Positions 12,001-20,325 of a DNA stretch of 64,000 nucleotides are shown here, piece by piece. Below the pieces are notes generated by a model. That model saw nothing but the letters and a program-made list of their open reading frames with translations. It ran no database searches and was not told the origin of the DNA. Every line of letters starts with the position of its first letter. The stretch's first letter is position 1. The translations under genes and the position numbers were made by a program. This DNA comes from Notospermus geniculatus (taxonomy: Eukaryota; Nemertea; Pilidiophora; Heteronemertea; Lineidae): positions 276,285 through 340,284 of the forward strand of contig NMRB01000070.1 of assembly GCA_002633025.1 (NCBI GenBank). Reading direction: 5' to 3'.

Positions 12001-15000
12001 CATCATTTCTTTTACCTCATCAGCCTGGTAATACTTGTCACCTGATTTGGTAACTGACTAAAACCTTCTGACGTTCTGATAGAGAAGCCATTAGGCCTGG
12101 TTCATACAGTATCCGATTCAGCTAACCGTACGATAGCGACATCGGGTGAAGTAAAAACCAAGCCTGGCCACTAAACTAATCCTTTGACGTCATCAGATGA
12201 ACTCAAGAACTGTTGTCAACTGTACCTCGCATTATTTTGCATCCTTTCTTGCAGACCCAAAAAAGAAGACGTGCCCAGGCGGATGGAAGCTGCGCAACTC
12301 ATATTGTTATTACTTTGGCTATCAAAAGCTGACGTGGATTCAGGCAAGGGAAGTCTGCAGGAAGGCAAGGTCAAGGTTGATAAACATCGAGAGTATAGAA
12401 GAGCAGGAATATCTAATGAGTAAGTCTCGAGCAATGAAATTACCTCTCTTTGGCATAATGAACTGTAATTTACAAAATGATGACGAGAAGACCTGCTCAA
12501 GTATCTCCAACTGATGGTCAGTGGGAGCATCGTCGATTAAAGTAATAGCTCTTTTCACTACTGAAATACAGAGTAATGTAGAGTAAGGCTACGTTTACAG
12601 TCAACCATACCCCCTGATTTTGAGCAGGGATATTCAGGCTTACCATCGGAGCACGGAGCCTCGGTTGATTCCGTCAGTGGCTGATGGCGCCGAGAGCAAC
12701 ATGCTTTGACCACAAACTAGGATTCGTCAACGCATTTTTAAAAGGTACATCTCAGTACTTGTCCCATTTTTTGATTTTTCATGTCGTCGAATCAAAATAC
12801 ATGTATAATATGTCAAACTTTCTAGTGTCTGATAATGTGAAGGGCTACACTTGGATCGGTATCAATGACAGGGCCCAGGTGGGTTACTTCAAATGGCAGC
12901 AAGATGTCAAGTACTGGGGGTTCATGAAGGGACAACCAAATAACTACCAGAGCAAAGAAGATTGCGTGGCGATGGCGCCCAGCAGAGGGGCAAAATGGTA
13001 TGACGAGAACTGCGAAAAAAAGTTGGCGTTCGTCTGTGAACGACCTCTAGAAGGTAAGGGAGCTGTTGATGATTGATCAGACGGTAATGTTGTCAACACA
13101 AAGTGCCATGTTATGACGTCGCATCGTGCAGCGACAAAATGTTGTCTCTGCTCTTCACCAAGTGCAGGTGAAGTTAGCTGCAACCTCATCTCAGCTTTCG
13201 TTACTGTATCCATGCGCTATAACAACTTCCGTTGACAAACTCTGATTTTATCGTTCCGTGTGTCGTCTGTTTCAGACGGGCTTTGCTCAAAAGGCTGGGA
13301 AACGAACAAACCAAAGTGTCTAATGTTCCTTCCACTCAAGAAATCGTGGAACGAGGCAATGAAAATCTGCATGACCAAGTACGGCGCATATCTTGCGAAA
13401 ATAGAAAGTGCAGCCGAGAATCGATTCGTGCAAAGGATAATCAAAGGACGAACGTGGATAGGGCTGAACGACGTCAGGGAGGAGGGGAATTATGTTTGGC
13501 AAGGATATAGCACATTCTATCACAACTGGCGAAAAGGCGAACCAAACAACTACAGGAATCTCGTGGAAAGTTGCGTTTCCATGGGAACCGACGGGAAGTG
13601 GGGTGACTACCCGTGTAAGATGGAGATGCCGTATATCTGTCAGATGCCGGAGGGGACAAAGAAACCAAAGAAACAGATACAGTCAGAACTAGATGTGATA
13701 ATTCTGTTGGATTCCAGTGCTGCTAGCGGGAAACAAGTCTTCGATGCTTCGAAGGCGTTTGTCTTGAAGTTACTCCGGGACTATAACATCGATAAAAACG
13801 GTATGAGGATTGTGTTGTTGTACTATTCAAAAGGTGATGTCAAAACGTACTACTTCTTCGGTGCAGCTAAACAGGTAAGTGACTTGCGGTAGAAAAATAC
13901 ACCTCTAAAGAGACGGTGTGTTACCCTGTCATTTTAGATCACGTGACAGCTCTTAGCAAATCAAATCCGTGCGTTTGCCGTCATGTGGTACGACCTAGCC
14001 AATCCGCGTCCGAAGATCTCTGATAGTCACGCAACAGAAGGCTTTCCTTGTCCCAGACCTCCGTACGTTTCGCATCTAACAGGATGTGATTGGCCCCTAG
14101 TCGGCCCAGAGCGGCAATGAAAACTGCCTCTCAAATAGCAACGCTGGCAATGAATTGTTCCATGAAAGTAGCCTAGTTCATGAGTTATTCTGTTCCTTGC
14201 GCTCGTCCACAGAACGTAAAGCGGACCTACATCAGCGTCGTAGAATCGTTGAACTACGTTGGCGACAACCGTGATGTCTACCTGCTGGTGGAGAAGATGT
14301 ACGCGACGCTGTGGGACCACAACGTGATGAGGCCAAGGTTCCCAAAGCTCGTGGTTCTCCTTGGAGGTTTTACACCACATGAGGGGTTCATGGATAGGAT
14401 CAAACAGATCATAAAACGCATCATCAGGTATGTGCATTTCATGTGCTGTGAATTTCAAGGCGAGACGAAATATGGAATTTCATTGGCAATTTCAGGGACG
14501 ATTCTGTAGCTTGCATCATTGAGCAGCAATTGTCCAACGGTGATTCCCTGCTGCACAGATGAACACTTCTCTCCGCAGGTACCAAGTTCACGTCTTCTGG
14601 CTACAAATGGGGAAAACGAAGAACGCAGTTTTCTGGTCGAAAATGCTGCCTAACGAATACATGCCGCAGATCAAGTCGGTCACTAAGGTCTCATCCATGG
14701 TGACCTATCTCGTGACCGAGGCCAGTAAAGGAGGCTGCATGATTGGGTACATCGCACATGCGAACAGATGCTACAAGAAAAAGCCTTTTAGATCATCCAA
14801 GGGGAAAGGTAAACAAAGAAAGGAAGAATTATGCTCAAACAATTCTCAGTGAAATTTGGTAGGCATTTGAGATTCTCCATAAGCTTGTTACAAAGGCTCG
14901 CTTTGTACGGTGGTACTTGCCTTGTACAGTACTTGCCAACGACAAAGACGGGAGAATGAACAATTTTAGCAAATGACGTACCGTCAGCTGAATCGGATAG

Positions 15001-18000
15001 GTCATAAAGCAGGCCTAGGTGTACTGGACAAGACGAAAAACAACGAAAGATATATGTAGAATCTCATTTCAGAGATGCAATGTCCAAAGGGTTGGTACAT
15101 CTACGGGGACCAGTGCTACCTCTTGCTGAAGGAGAAAAAGACGTGGGGAGACGCGACCGGCGCTTGTGCCTCGTACAACGCCCATCTTCCTGCAATACGA
15201 AACGTGGCCGAGAACAGATACATCTACGGTAAATAGTATATTCCAAGGAATACGCCTTCCTTTTCACATTGGTCCTGATTCGCCATTTACTGTATTTGGC
15301 TTCTGAATCTAATGAGGGTGAATTCCCCGTATTTGCCATTCAGTTCCGCGGCAAGAATCCTCGAGCCGCTGAAAACACTTTTTAATGTCCAAAGGGGTTT
15401 CTTTTCTTCAGAATTGATTACCAAGTTCTTCAAGGCGGACACATGGCTCGGTCTTCACGACCACGGGGACTTTCTCAACAAGGACAGAACACGAAGCTGG
15501 CGATGGGAGGGACTGTCGTATTGGGGTTTTGCATACGGTCAACCGGACAGAAAGAAAAACGACCAACACTGTGCTTACATCAAGTACAACCCCAAGGTAC
15601 AGAAACACTGGCATGACGCGGATTGTACCACAACGATTGCGTCAGTGTGTGAGAAAGAAAAAGGTAAGATTGATCCGAATTGCTTCAAATATGGCGTGAC
15701 ATGACCACCTCACACATTGCTGATGTATCCATCGATGACCAAGAGCACTGGCCTCTTCACCCTGCGGTTCATTCATAAAAAGAGGCGAGAAGGAACGTCT
15801 AGATCTTAGATCCTTTCAAAGGGTATGAGATATGTCTCGTAGCCTGAGCTTCCTTTCGACAGTAATGATCCAACGCGATCCACCAATGCTCGCCAGTGAA
15901 GTTAAAGGAAAGCAAGATGGCGACCTTCAGCTGACATGATCTGTTGCTTGTTTCGGTAAAGCAGGGTTTCCGTCACCGCTCGTTCCTTTGTTCCAGATGC
16001 CACGGGCTGTGACAAGGGATGGAAGCCTTTCCAGGACAGTTGTTACCTCTTCAACAAGGATCGTGTCCCGTGGAAGGAAGCGAGAAGAGAATGCCAGAAG
16101 GAGAAAGCCAGTCTGGTCACGGTCAATGACGCTCAGGAGGAACAGTTTCTGATTGGTAAGGGCATGTATTAGACAATCTATTTTTATCTAAGGTCATCAA
16201 GATACATGTAAGCGAGTGTCGGTGGGTTGACACCAAAACGAAGACCCATAAAATAACTAGAAAGTCAAGAATGAGACAAGAAGCTGGAAAGAGTGTGTAC
16301 GGAACGTGAAGTGATGGACATTCTCTCTCTCTACTTCATTCTGTAGGATATATCAAGACCAACGCTTGGATTGGTTTCACCGAAGCGAAAAAAGTGGGGT
16401 ACTACAGGTGGCAGGTATATTAGGCTTCTTACAATCACTGCAAATTCGGGAAGCACCAGCAACATTTACCATGAGACAGTTCCATCTGTATTCATTGGTC
16501 ATTCGCCAGCGTAAGAGCAGAAACGATAACCGTACACAAATTCCATCCCTCAGGCTATTTTTGATTCCATTTACCTCAGAATTGATCTTTCTTCCAGCGT
16601 GGCGTGACCTTCTGGAATTTCGCACCCCTCGAACCAAACCATGCTGGTGGCAATGAAGATTGTATCAGTGTGTACGGTTCAGGAACGTTCAAGGGTGAAT
16701 GGGCTGACCTGCCGTGTAGTCTGAAGCTGAACTTCGTCTGTGAGCTACCCGGTGGTAAGTTACCAAAGTCATCGTTTACCTTGCTCAAAACTTGGCCCAC
16801 TGATGTCCTGTATCGTCATGCAACAGAGTCTGTGCAGAAGTCTGACTGTTCAACTGCATTCTGAGTATACGATCCCGATCCAAGCGTATTTGCGTCAGTT
16901 GTTGTTGCTCATGCAGTGTCTGCTTCAAGGGAAGGAAGAAAGTCATCGCCCAATATTTAAGTTTACCATCCACGTTAACGCAGTGCCCTCTGGAAGTCTC
17001 TGGCAAAAGGAACCTTTCTACATAGAAGCTGCCAGAGATGAAGCTACCTGACTTACATCATTTCAATTGTCATCGCCATTCTTCAGCTCTCAAATGCTTC
17101 GGTGGATGGAAGCCATACGGACGTTACTGTTACCTATTCGTGAATCAGAAGAACCAGTCTCTGGCTTGGGAAAGGGCCGGTGATTTCTGCAGCAAGTACG
17201 GTGCAACTTTGGCAAGGATCCTGGACAAGGGCACCAATGACTTCATCACTTGTAAGTTTCCAGTGCCTGGTCACTGTTCCGAATCTTATTTTGTTTTGCA
17301 ACGAAACCTGTACTTTAAGACGAGTAGAAGGACGTTGCATGAGGTCTGTCAGGACAGTTGGTCAGGAAGCATCCCGTTTCCAGCTGCACTATGCAACTCA
17401 CTCTTCACTCTTGCACTTCTAACTGAAAACCTTTCTGTAGCCTGACGGGCATAAGACAACTCGAAGGTAATATAACCTAACGTCTATAACATTGTACGTT
17501 TCAGCCAACACCCAAAATATCACGTGGATTGGACTAAACGACATGAAAGAAACCAACAACTATGTTTGGCAGGTTTGTAGGCTCGTTACTTATCAACATT
17601 TTGATATTACTTTTGATATTTGAGGGGAAATGATATTTAAGTTGAAGTTTTCACGGATGTTAGTGTTGATATTTGAAGTAAAAGCGTCATTTGTAGCCCA
17701 CTTCATCCACAGAAGATTTTCAGATTCAGAACACCATTGGAGCCTCTTCAGGAGCTGGACCATGGTCTCTGTATAGCTTTTTGTCAGGGTTTTTTTCTGG
17801 AATTTCTTTCCACAGGGCCATGAGAGATTCTACACCAACTGGAAGAAAGGACAACCGGACAACAAGAAAACACCTGAGTACTGCACCAAAGTGGACAAGA
17901 GAGGCTATTGGTCAGACGAACCTTGTGACGTCAGCAACAACGTCATCTGCCAGAGACAAATGTTACCGGGTAAGAAATGACTAGAAAGTCACGAGGAGTA

Positions 18001-19253
18001 TGAGTGTGATTTATAGATACTAGATTTTTCAGGTTAGATAAGTCAAGCTTATCTATTTTTTGGTCAAAGGTAAGTAGGCTTATCCATGTTTGTTTTTAAC
18101 TGCGATTTAAGAACGTAATAAAGTTGGATGTGCTGGAGGCGCCATATTTAATTCCTTCCTCACTGGATTTTCGCTCTGACATTGAAAGTTTGTTGATATG
18201 CTAAGCTGACGATCAGTTTCCCTCATTTACTAATCAAGTTTCACATTTATCAATCCTCTGGCTCTACGAGCATGAAATGCCTTCAGAACAGGTGGGTATA
18301 CATGTAAAACCCTTCCATTTCTCGTCCGAATCCGCGTATGCGTACCACGTGTATCATTTTGTTCACCCAAAGTATGTTTACTTTCAATTGTTTATTTGTT
18401 CTCGAGTGGTTTAATTACATGCGAACAATGTGTTTGATTGTTTCGTGTTTCGGATCAGAAAGGTGCGTTTGTATCGACACTGTAGAAAATGCAAAAGCAT
18501 TTGTTTTAGTTGAGTGTAAGCAGAGTGAGTGATGTCTGCGTACATTTTACGGATAGATTTTATGTTTGTTCGGTCGTTTCCAGAATGCATTTAAAGATTT
18601 CTCTTTCAGATACACATTTTTCGTTTGATCGTCGTTTATTGTATTTTGTGCTTATGCAAAATCATTTGTTTTACTTGAATGTAAATTGTGTGAGTGACGT
18701 CGGCGTACCTTTTATGGATCGATTTTATGCTTGTACAGTCGTTTCCGGAATGTACGTACATATGTCAGTGTCATTTAGGCTATGTGAAATATAAATGCAT
18801 AAACAAGATTTCTCTTTCAGATACAGGTATAACATTTTTCGTTTGATCATCGTTTATGTGTATTTATACTTATTTCATCCGAACGTTTGGCCAGTTAACA
18901 ACCCATTTTCTGTTCCAGTTAAGCACTTCAAGGACAGGTACATTGAATAGTTCCAAACGCTTCTTCTTAAGAACAAATACTTGAAACTAGTGGTAGTGGA
19001 ACTTAAAAGAACACTTTCTATTGATAGCACGTTGAAGGACTTGTTTTTAAACACGAGTTTAAAATATAATTCTCTGACATCTGTCTTCTGGTGCAATCGC
19101 AATCTAAATGTACATGTACGTACGCCTAGGCCCTATCAACTGTCTCGTACCTCAGGTAAATTTGTTTCTCTTGCAGTGACTGGTGCAAGCAAGACCAGAG
19201 ATGTGGACAAGACAACAAGAAGCGTTGCTCAAAAACTGCGATCAAACACGTGA
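5998..19253 (+). CDS. Secreted kringle(x6)-CTLD(x3)-vWA-CTLD(x3) protein
   Basis: Twenty-four exons join to 4830 nt, encoding 1609 residues plus TGA. The predicted order is signal peptide (1-25), six kringles (26-576), CTLD1-2 (577-843), CTLD3 (844 to about 977), a vWA-like domain (about 978-1191), CTLD4-6 (1192-1584) and a basic tail (1585-1609). There is no transmembrane segment, GPI signal or protease domain, so the product should be secreted. Almost all domain boundaries are phase 1, the classic mark of exon shuffling, and every donor/acceptor phase matches. Kringles usually bind proteins or lysine-type ligands, and CTLDs bind sugars or proteins; a role in extracellular recognition or adhesion is inference. 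The gene could in principle be two fused models, but no stop, ATG exon or poly(A) signal interrupts it. An AATAAA follows at 19758. Confidence 0.9.
6451..6723 (+). CDS. Exon 2: kringle 1
   Basis: A phase 1-1 exon of 91 residues. It shows the six kringle cysteines in order: VGCK, LTCQTW, NFCRNPQG, PWCFTT, EYC and PDC. The aromatic and Pro positions (QKHTYT, YFADKDL) also fit the fold. The sequence between CRNP and WC is GKEKAP, without the acidic pair that forms the lysine-binding site in plasminogen-type kringles. Confidence 0.93.
7005..7198 (+). repeat. 32-bp tandem repeat in intron 2
   Basis: About six head-to-tail copies of a 32-bp unit (AAATCCATCACCCATTTGTA, then CAACGGGTAGGC) with single-base differences, lying between the kringle 1 and kringle 2 exons. 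It is an ordinary intronic minisatellite and probably length-variable. Confidence 0.85.
7236..7508 (+). CDS. Exon 3: kringle 2
   Basis: A phase 1-1 exon of 91 residues with kringle landmarks IGCKNT, YPCQHW, NFCRNPQG, PWCYTT, ESC and PDC. It is the same length as kringles 1 and 3 and very similar to them, so the three probably arose by recent local exon duplication. The usual Tyr/Trp before the fifth cysteine is replaced by Ser (WESC). Confidence 0.93.
7778..8050 (+). CDS. Exon 4: kringle 3
   Basis: A phase 1-1 exon of 91 residues. Landmarks are IGCMST, LLCQAW, PHKHQYT, NFCRNPQG, PWCFTT, EYC and PNC. The acceptor CTCTCTCACAG and donor GTAGGT are both good matches to consensus. Confidence 0.93.
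8158..8400 (+). repeat. Degenerate tandem repeat in intron 4
   Basis: Four or five imperfect copies of a unit of about 50 bp carrying TTGTCTATA, GCAAATGTAGGTCA and AACATCAT words, between the kringle 3 and kringle 4 exons. Copy lengths differ through small deletions. Confidence 0.65.
8499..8774 (+). CDS. Exon 5: kringle 4
   Basis: A phase 1-1 exon of 92 residues. Landmarks are TGCKNT, YTCQSW, SHCRNPSN, PWCFTT, GYC and PNC. The CRNPSN motif (instead of CRNPQG) groups kringles 4 and 5 apart from kringles 1-3. Confidence 0.92.
9612..9875 (+). CDS. Exon 6: kringle 5
   Basis: A phase 1-1 exon of 88 residues, the shortest kringle here. Landmarks are AGCKKT, HDCLAW, NYCRNPSN, PWCYTT, EYC and PNC. 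The usual CQxW is CLAW. All six cysteines are present. Confidence 0.92.
10253..10546 (+). CDS. Exon 7: kringle 6
   Basis: A phase 1-1 exon of 98 residues and the most diverged kringle: KECLDD, YECQKW, NFCRNPGG, VWCYTN, DYC and PKC. It has an extended proline-containing lead-in and a longer tail (NETKPIPI) that probably acts as the linker to the lectin block. Confidence 0.92.
10639..10842. mobile_element. MITE, CACCAAAATCGC family, copy 1
   Basis: About 204 bp with inverted ends TTACACCAAAATAGCAGTTG and CAACAGCGATTTTGGTGTAA. The interior carries CTTCGATTCGAAGAT and CAATGCCGACCATCACCA words shared with the copy at 27.4 kb and, in part, the pair at 35.95 and 36.6 kb. TA-rich edges fit a TA-targeting element. 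It lies in the intron after kringle 6. Confidence 0.8.
11137..11990 (+). CDS. Exons 8-10: CTLD 1
   Basis: Three exons (11137-11292, 11485-11579, 11834-11990; phases 1-1, 1-0, 0-1). The long-form CTLD signature is complete: RCPKGW, DQCYQF, AWEDAQRAC, YIGLND, WRWQ, GQPDN, EHCG, WEDYDC and YICK. QPD sits at the sugar-specificity position, which is usually galactose-type in calcium-binding lectins, and WED replaces WND. The internal introns fall after the second helix and just after WRWQ, as in CTLD5 and CTLD6. Confidence 0.92.
12255..13053 (+). CDS. Exons 11-12: CTLD 2
   Basis: Two exons (12255-12419, 12826-13053; phases 1-1). Signature residues are TCPGGW, SYCYYF, ARSRLINIES, TWIGINDRA, KWQ, GQPNNY, DCV, WYDENC and FVCE. 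QPN occupies the specificity position. The intron after KWQ found in CTLD1, 5 and 6 is absent. Confidence 0.92.
13276..13874 (+). CDS. Exon 13: CTLD 3 plus start of vWA-like domain
   Basis: A single 599-nt exon, phase 1 to 0, holding a complete CTLD (LCSKGW, TWIGLND, GEPNNY, WGDYPC, YICQ) and then the first strand and helix of a vWA-like domain (DVIILLDSSAASGKQVFDAS). It is the only CTLD here with no internal intron. EPN is the mannose-type specificity motif. The MIDAS first motif DxSxS reads DSSAA, so the second serine is missing and metal-dependent ligand binding is doubtful. Confidence 0.92.
14213..14808 (+). CDS. Exons 14-15: rest of vWA-like domain
   Basis: Exons 14213-14427 (phase 0-2) and 14579-14808 (phase 2-1). 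A core strand LVVLLGGFTP stands where vWA domains normally carry the DG(x)SxD MIDAS segment, and YQVHVFWLQMG matches the following strand. The helices and strands alternate as expected for a Rossmann-like fold, but the canonical MIDAS threonine and aspartate are not evident. The C-terminal part has two cysteines (GGCM, RCYK) and a basic linker to CTLD4. The vWA call rests mainly on the first segment and fold pattern. Confidence 0.75.
15073..15663 (+). CDS. Exons 16-17: CTLD 4
   Basis: Exons 15073-15228 and 15412-15663, both phase 1-1. Signature residues are QCPKGW, DQCYLL, WGDAT, TWLGLHDHG, WRWEG, GQPDRK, HCAY, WHDADC and SVCE. It shares the two-exon structure of CTLD2. An extra NKDRTR stretch precedes WRWE. 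Confidence 0.92.
15997..16754 (+). CDS. Exons 18-20: CTLD 5
   Basis: Exons 15997-16155 (1-1), 16347-16414 (1-0) and 16598-16754 (0-1). Signature residues are GCDKGW, DSCYLF, WKEARREC, AWIGFTEA, YRWQ, LEPNH, EDC, WADLPC and FVCE. EPN is the mannose-type motif. Confidence 0.92.
17087..17969 (+). CDS. Exons 21-23: CTLD 6
   Basis: Exons 17087-17251 (1-1), 17505-17572 (1-0) and 17816-17969 (0-1). Signature residues are KCFGGW, RYCYLF, WERAGDFC, TWIGLNDMK, VWQ, GQPDNK, EYC, WSDEPC and VICQ. The middle exon is 68 nt, identical in length to that of CTLD5, supporting a tandem duplication of the three-exon module. Confidence 0.92.
18480..18870 (+). repeat. Tandem duplication in last intron
   Basis: Two or three diverged copies of a segment of about 150-170 bp sharing GTGAGTGA, TTTTATGGATCGATTTTATG, TCGTTTCC and AGATTTCTCTTTCAGATACA words. 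The repeated CTTTCAG could act as a decoy splice acceptor, but no open exon follows it. The segment lies in the 1.2-kb intron before the terminal exon. Confidence 0.65.
19177..19253 (+). CDS. Exon 24: basic tail and stop
   Basis: The acceptor TTTCTCTTGCAG is followed by 25 codons (VTGASKTRDVDKTTRSVAQ, then KLRSNT) and TGA. It enters in phase 1, matching CTLD6. The tail is hydrophilic and positively charged, with no membrane anchor, so the protein ends as a secreted form. Confidence 0.8.
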
Positions 19254-19486
19254 AAATGGATAGAACTCATGGTGACGTTTGAGATGGTACTCAGTACATG
19301 TATGTACAGTTGTGCTCTATGACAGCTACGGTGCACATCGGCATGCACATCAAGTTACATGTACGCCACGTGTACATGTACGTGTGCAAAACCTGCCGTA
19401 TGCAGGTGCAGTCCATTCATGAAGTCAACATGGACAGAAAAGGAAAAGAACAATCCCGACAAGAATATAGTAATAGTAGCGCTTAA

Positions 19487-19492
19487 TTTATT
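19487..19492 (-). terminator. Candidate poly(A) signal for plakin gene
   Basis: TTTATT on the plus strand reads AATAAA on the minus strand. It is the first canonical signal I found beyond the plakin stop, about 835 nt away. If used, the two converging 3' UTRs overlap by roughly 270 bp. Confidence 0.35.
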
Positions 19493-19757
19493 GCTATTAG
19501 TTACCAACGATATAAAATACGGAAGTACACATGAGCAGAGGCAGACGGCAACACTAGCCCTACTGGCCGGCAGCAAATGTACATACAAATTGCTTGGTAT
19601 GCATACCATGTCTTTGTATCCGATATCTAGACTTGAATGGCTCATTCAGTGAACCAGCAAATTACGCAGATCAGATTTCAAAAAAACTTTGCTTTTATGC
19701 TATGTATGATGCTGATAGCGGAAGACAAGCGGTGGCTTCTTATACAAGAAGATCTTG

Positions 19758-19763
19758 AATAAA
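19758..19763 (+). terminator. Poly(A) signal for kringle/CTLD gene
   Basis: AATAAA about 505 nt after the stop, followed by T-rich sequence. It is the first canonical signal downstream of the terminal exon. Confidence 0.55.
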
Positions 19764-19941
19764 ATTCTTTGTATAAATACATTACGATATCTCCTAACTA
19801 AAAGTATTTTGAGATTCTCCAAAAGGTCCTTCCTACTGAGATCATGTAGGATTGCATAAAAAGGTGTACATGAATACTGGACTCAGGAATCACCTGGCCA
19901 GCACAAAATCCTTGGACATTTTCCCACAGAGTGTGAGGGAC

Positions 19942-20101
19942 TAAAGCCAAGCGCAAATTTGCGACAAAACTCAATGCGTTAGGGGTGTCTGTTAAAATCG
20001 ACTGACCTGTGACTGAATGACGAGTCGACAGCGTTGGGTCAGTCGACTTTAAAAACACCCCTAACGCATTGAGTTTTGCCGCAAATGTGCGCTAGGCTTT
20101 A
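19942..20101. mobile_element. Hairpin MITE in plakin 3' flank
   Basis: Arms 19942-19988 and 20055-20101 are about 47 bp and nearly perfectly complementary, with shared AAAACTCAATGCGTTAGGGG and its complement. The spacer also contains GTCGACT/AGTCGAC. Low divergence suggests a fairly recent insertion. Confidence 0.8.
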
Positions 20102-20102
20102 A

Positions 20103-20236
20103 AGGCTGGCTTACATCGGATGACACGCGACACGAACACGCAGGCGAACAATGGCTTCACAAAGGATTCATCCCCATGAAACCTTTGTTCGCCTGAGTGC
20201 GTGTTCGTGTCGCGTGTCATCCGATGTAAGTCAGCC
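20103..20236. mobile_element. Second hairpin MITE, adjacent
   Basis: Arms 20103-20150 and 20184-20236 pair over about 48 bp, including ACATCGGATGACACGCGACA and its complement. It abuts the previous hairpin almost directly, and both would lie in the plakin 3' UTR. Confidence 0.8.
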
Positions 20237-20325
20237 TAATAGAGGGAGTTTTTCACCAAAACGGTAAAAAGAACAGAACTACCGCCTCTTAGCACCCTTT
20301 TCAATGTACTGAAGAGACACTGCGC

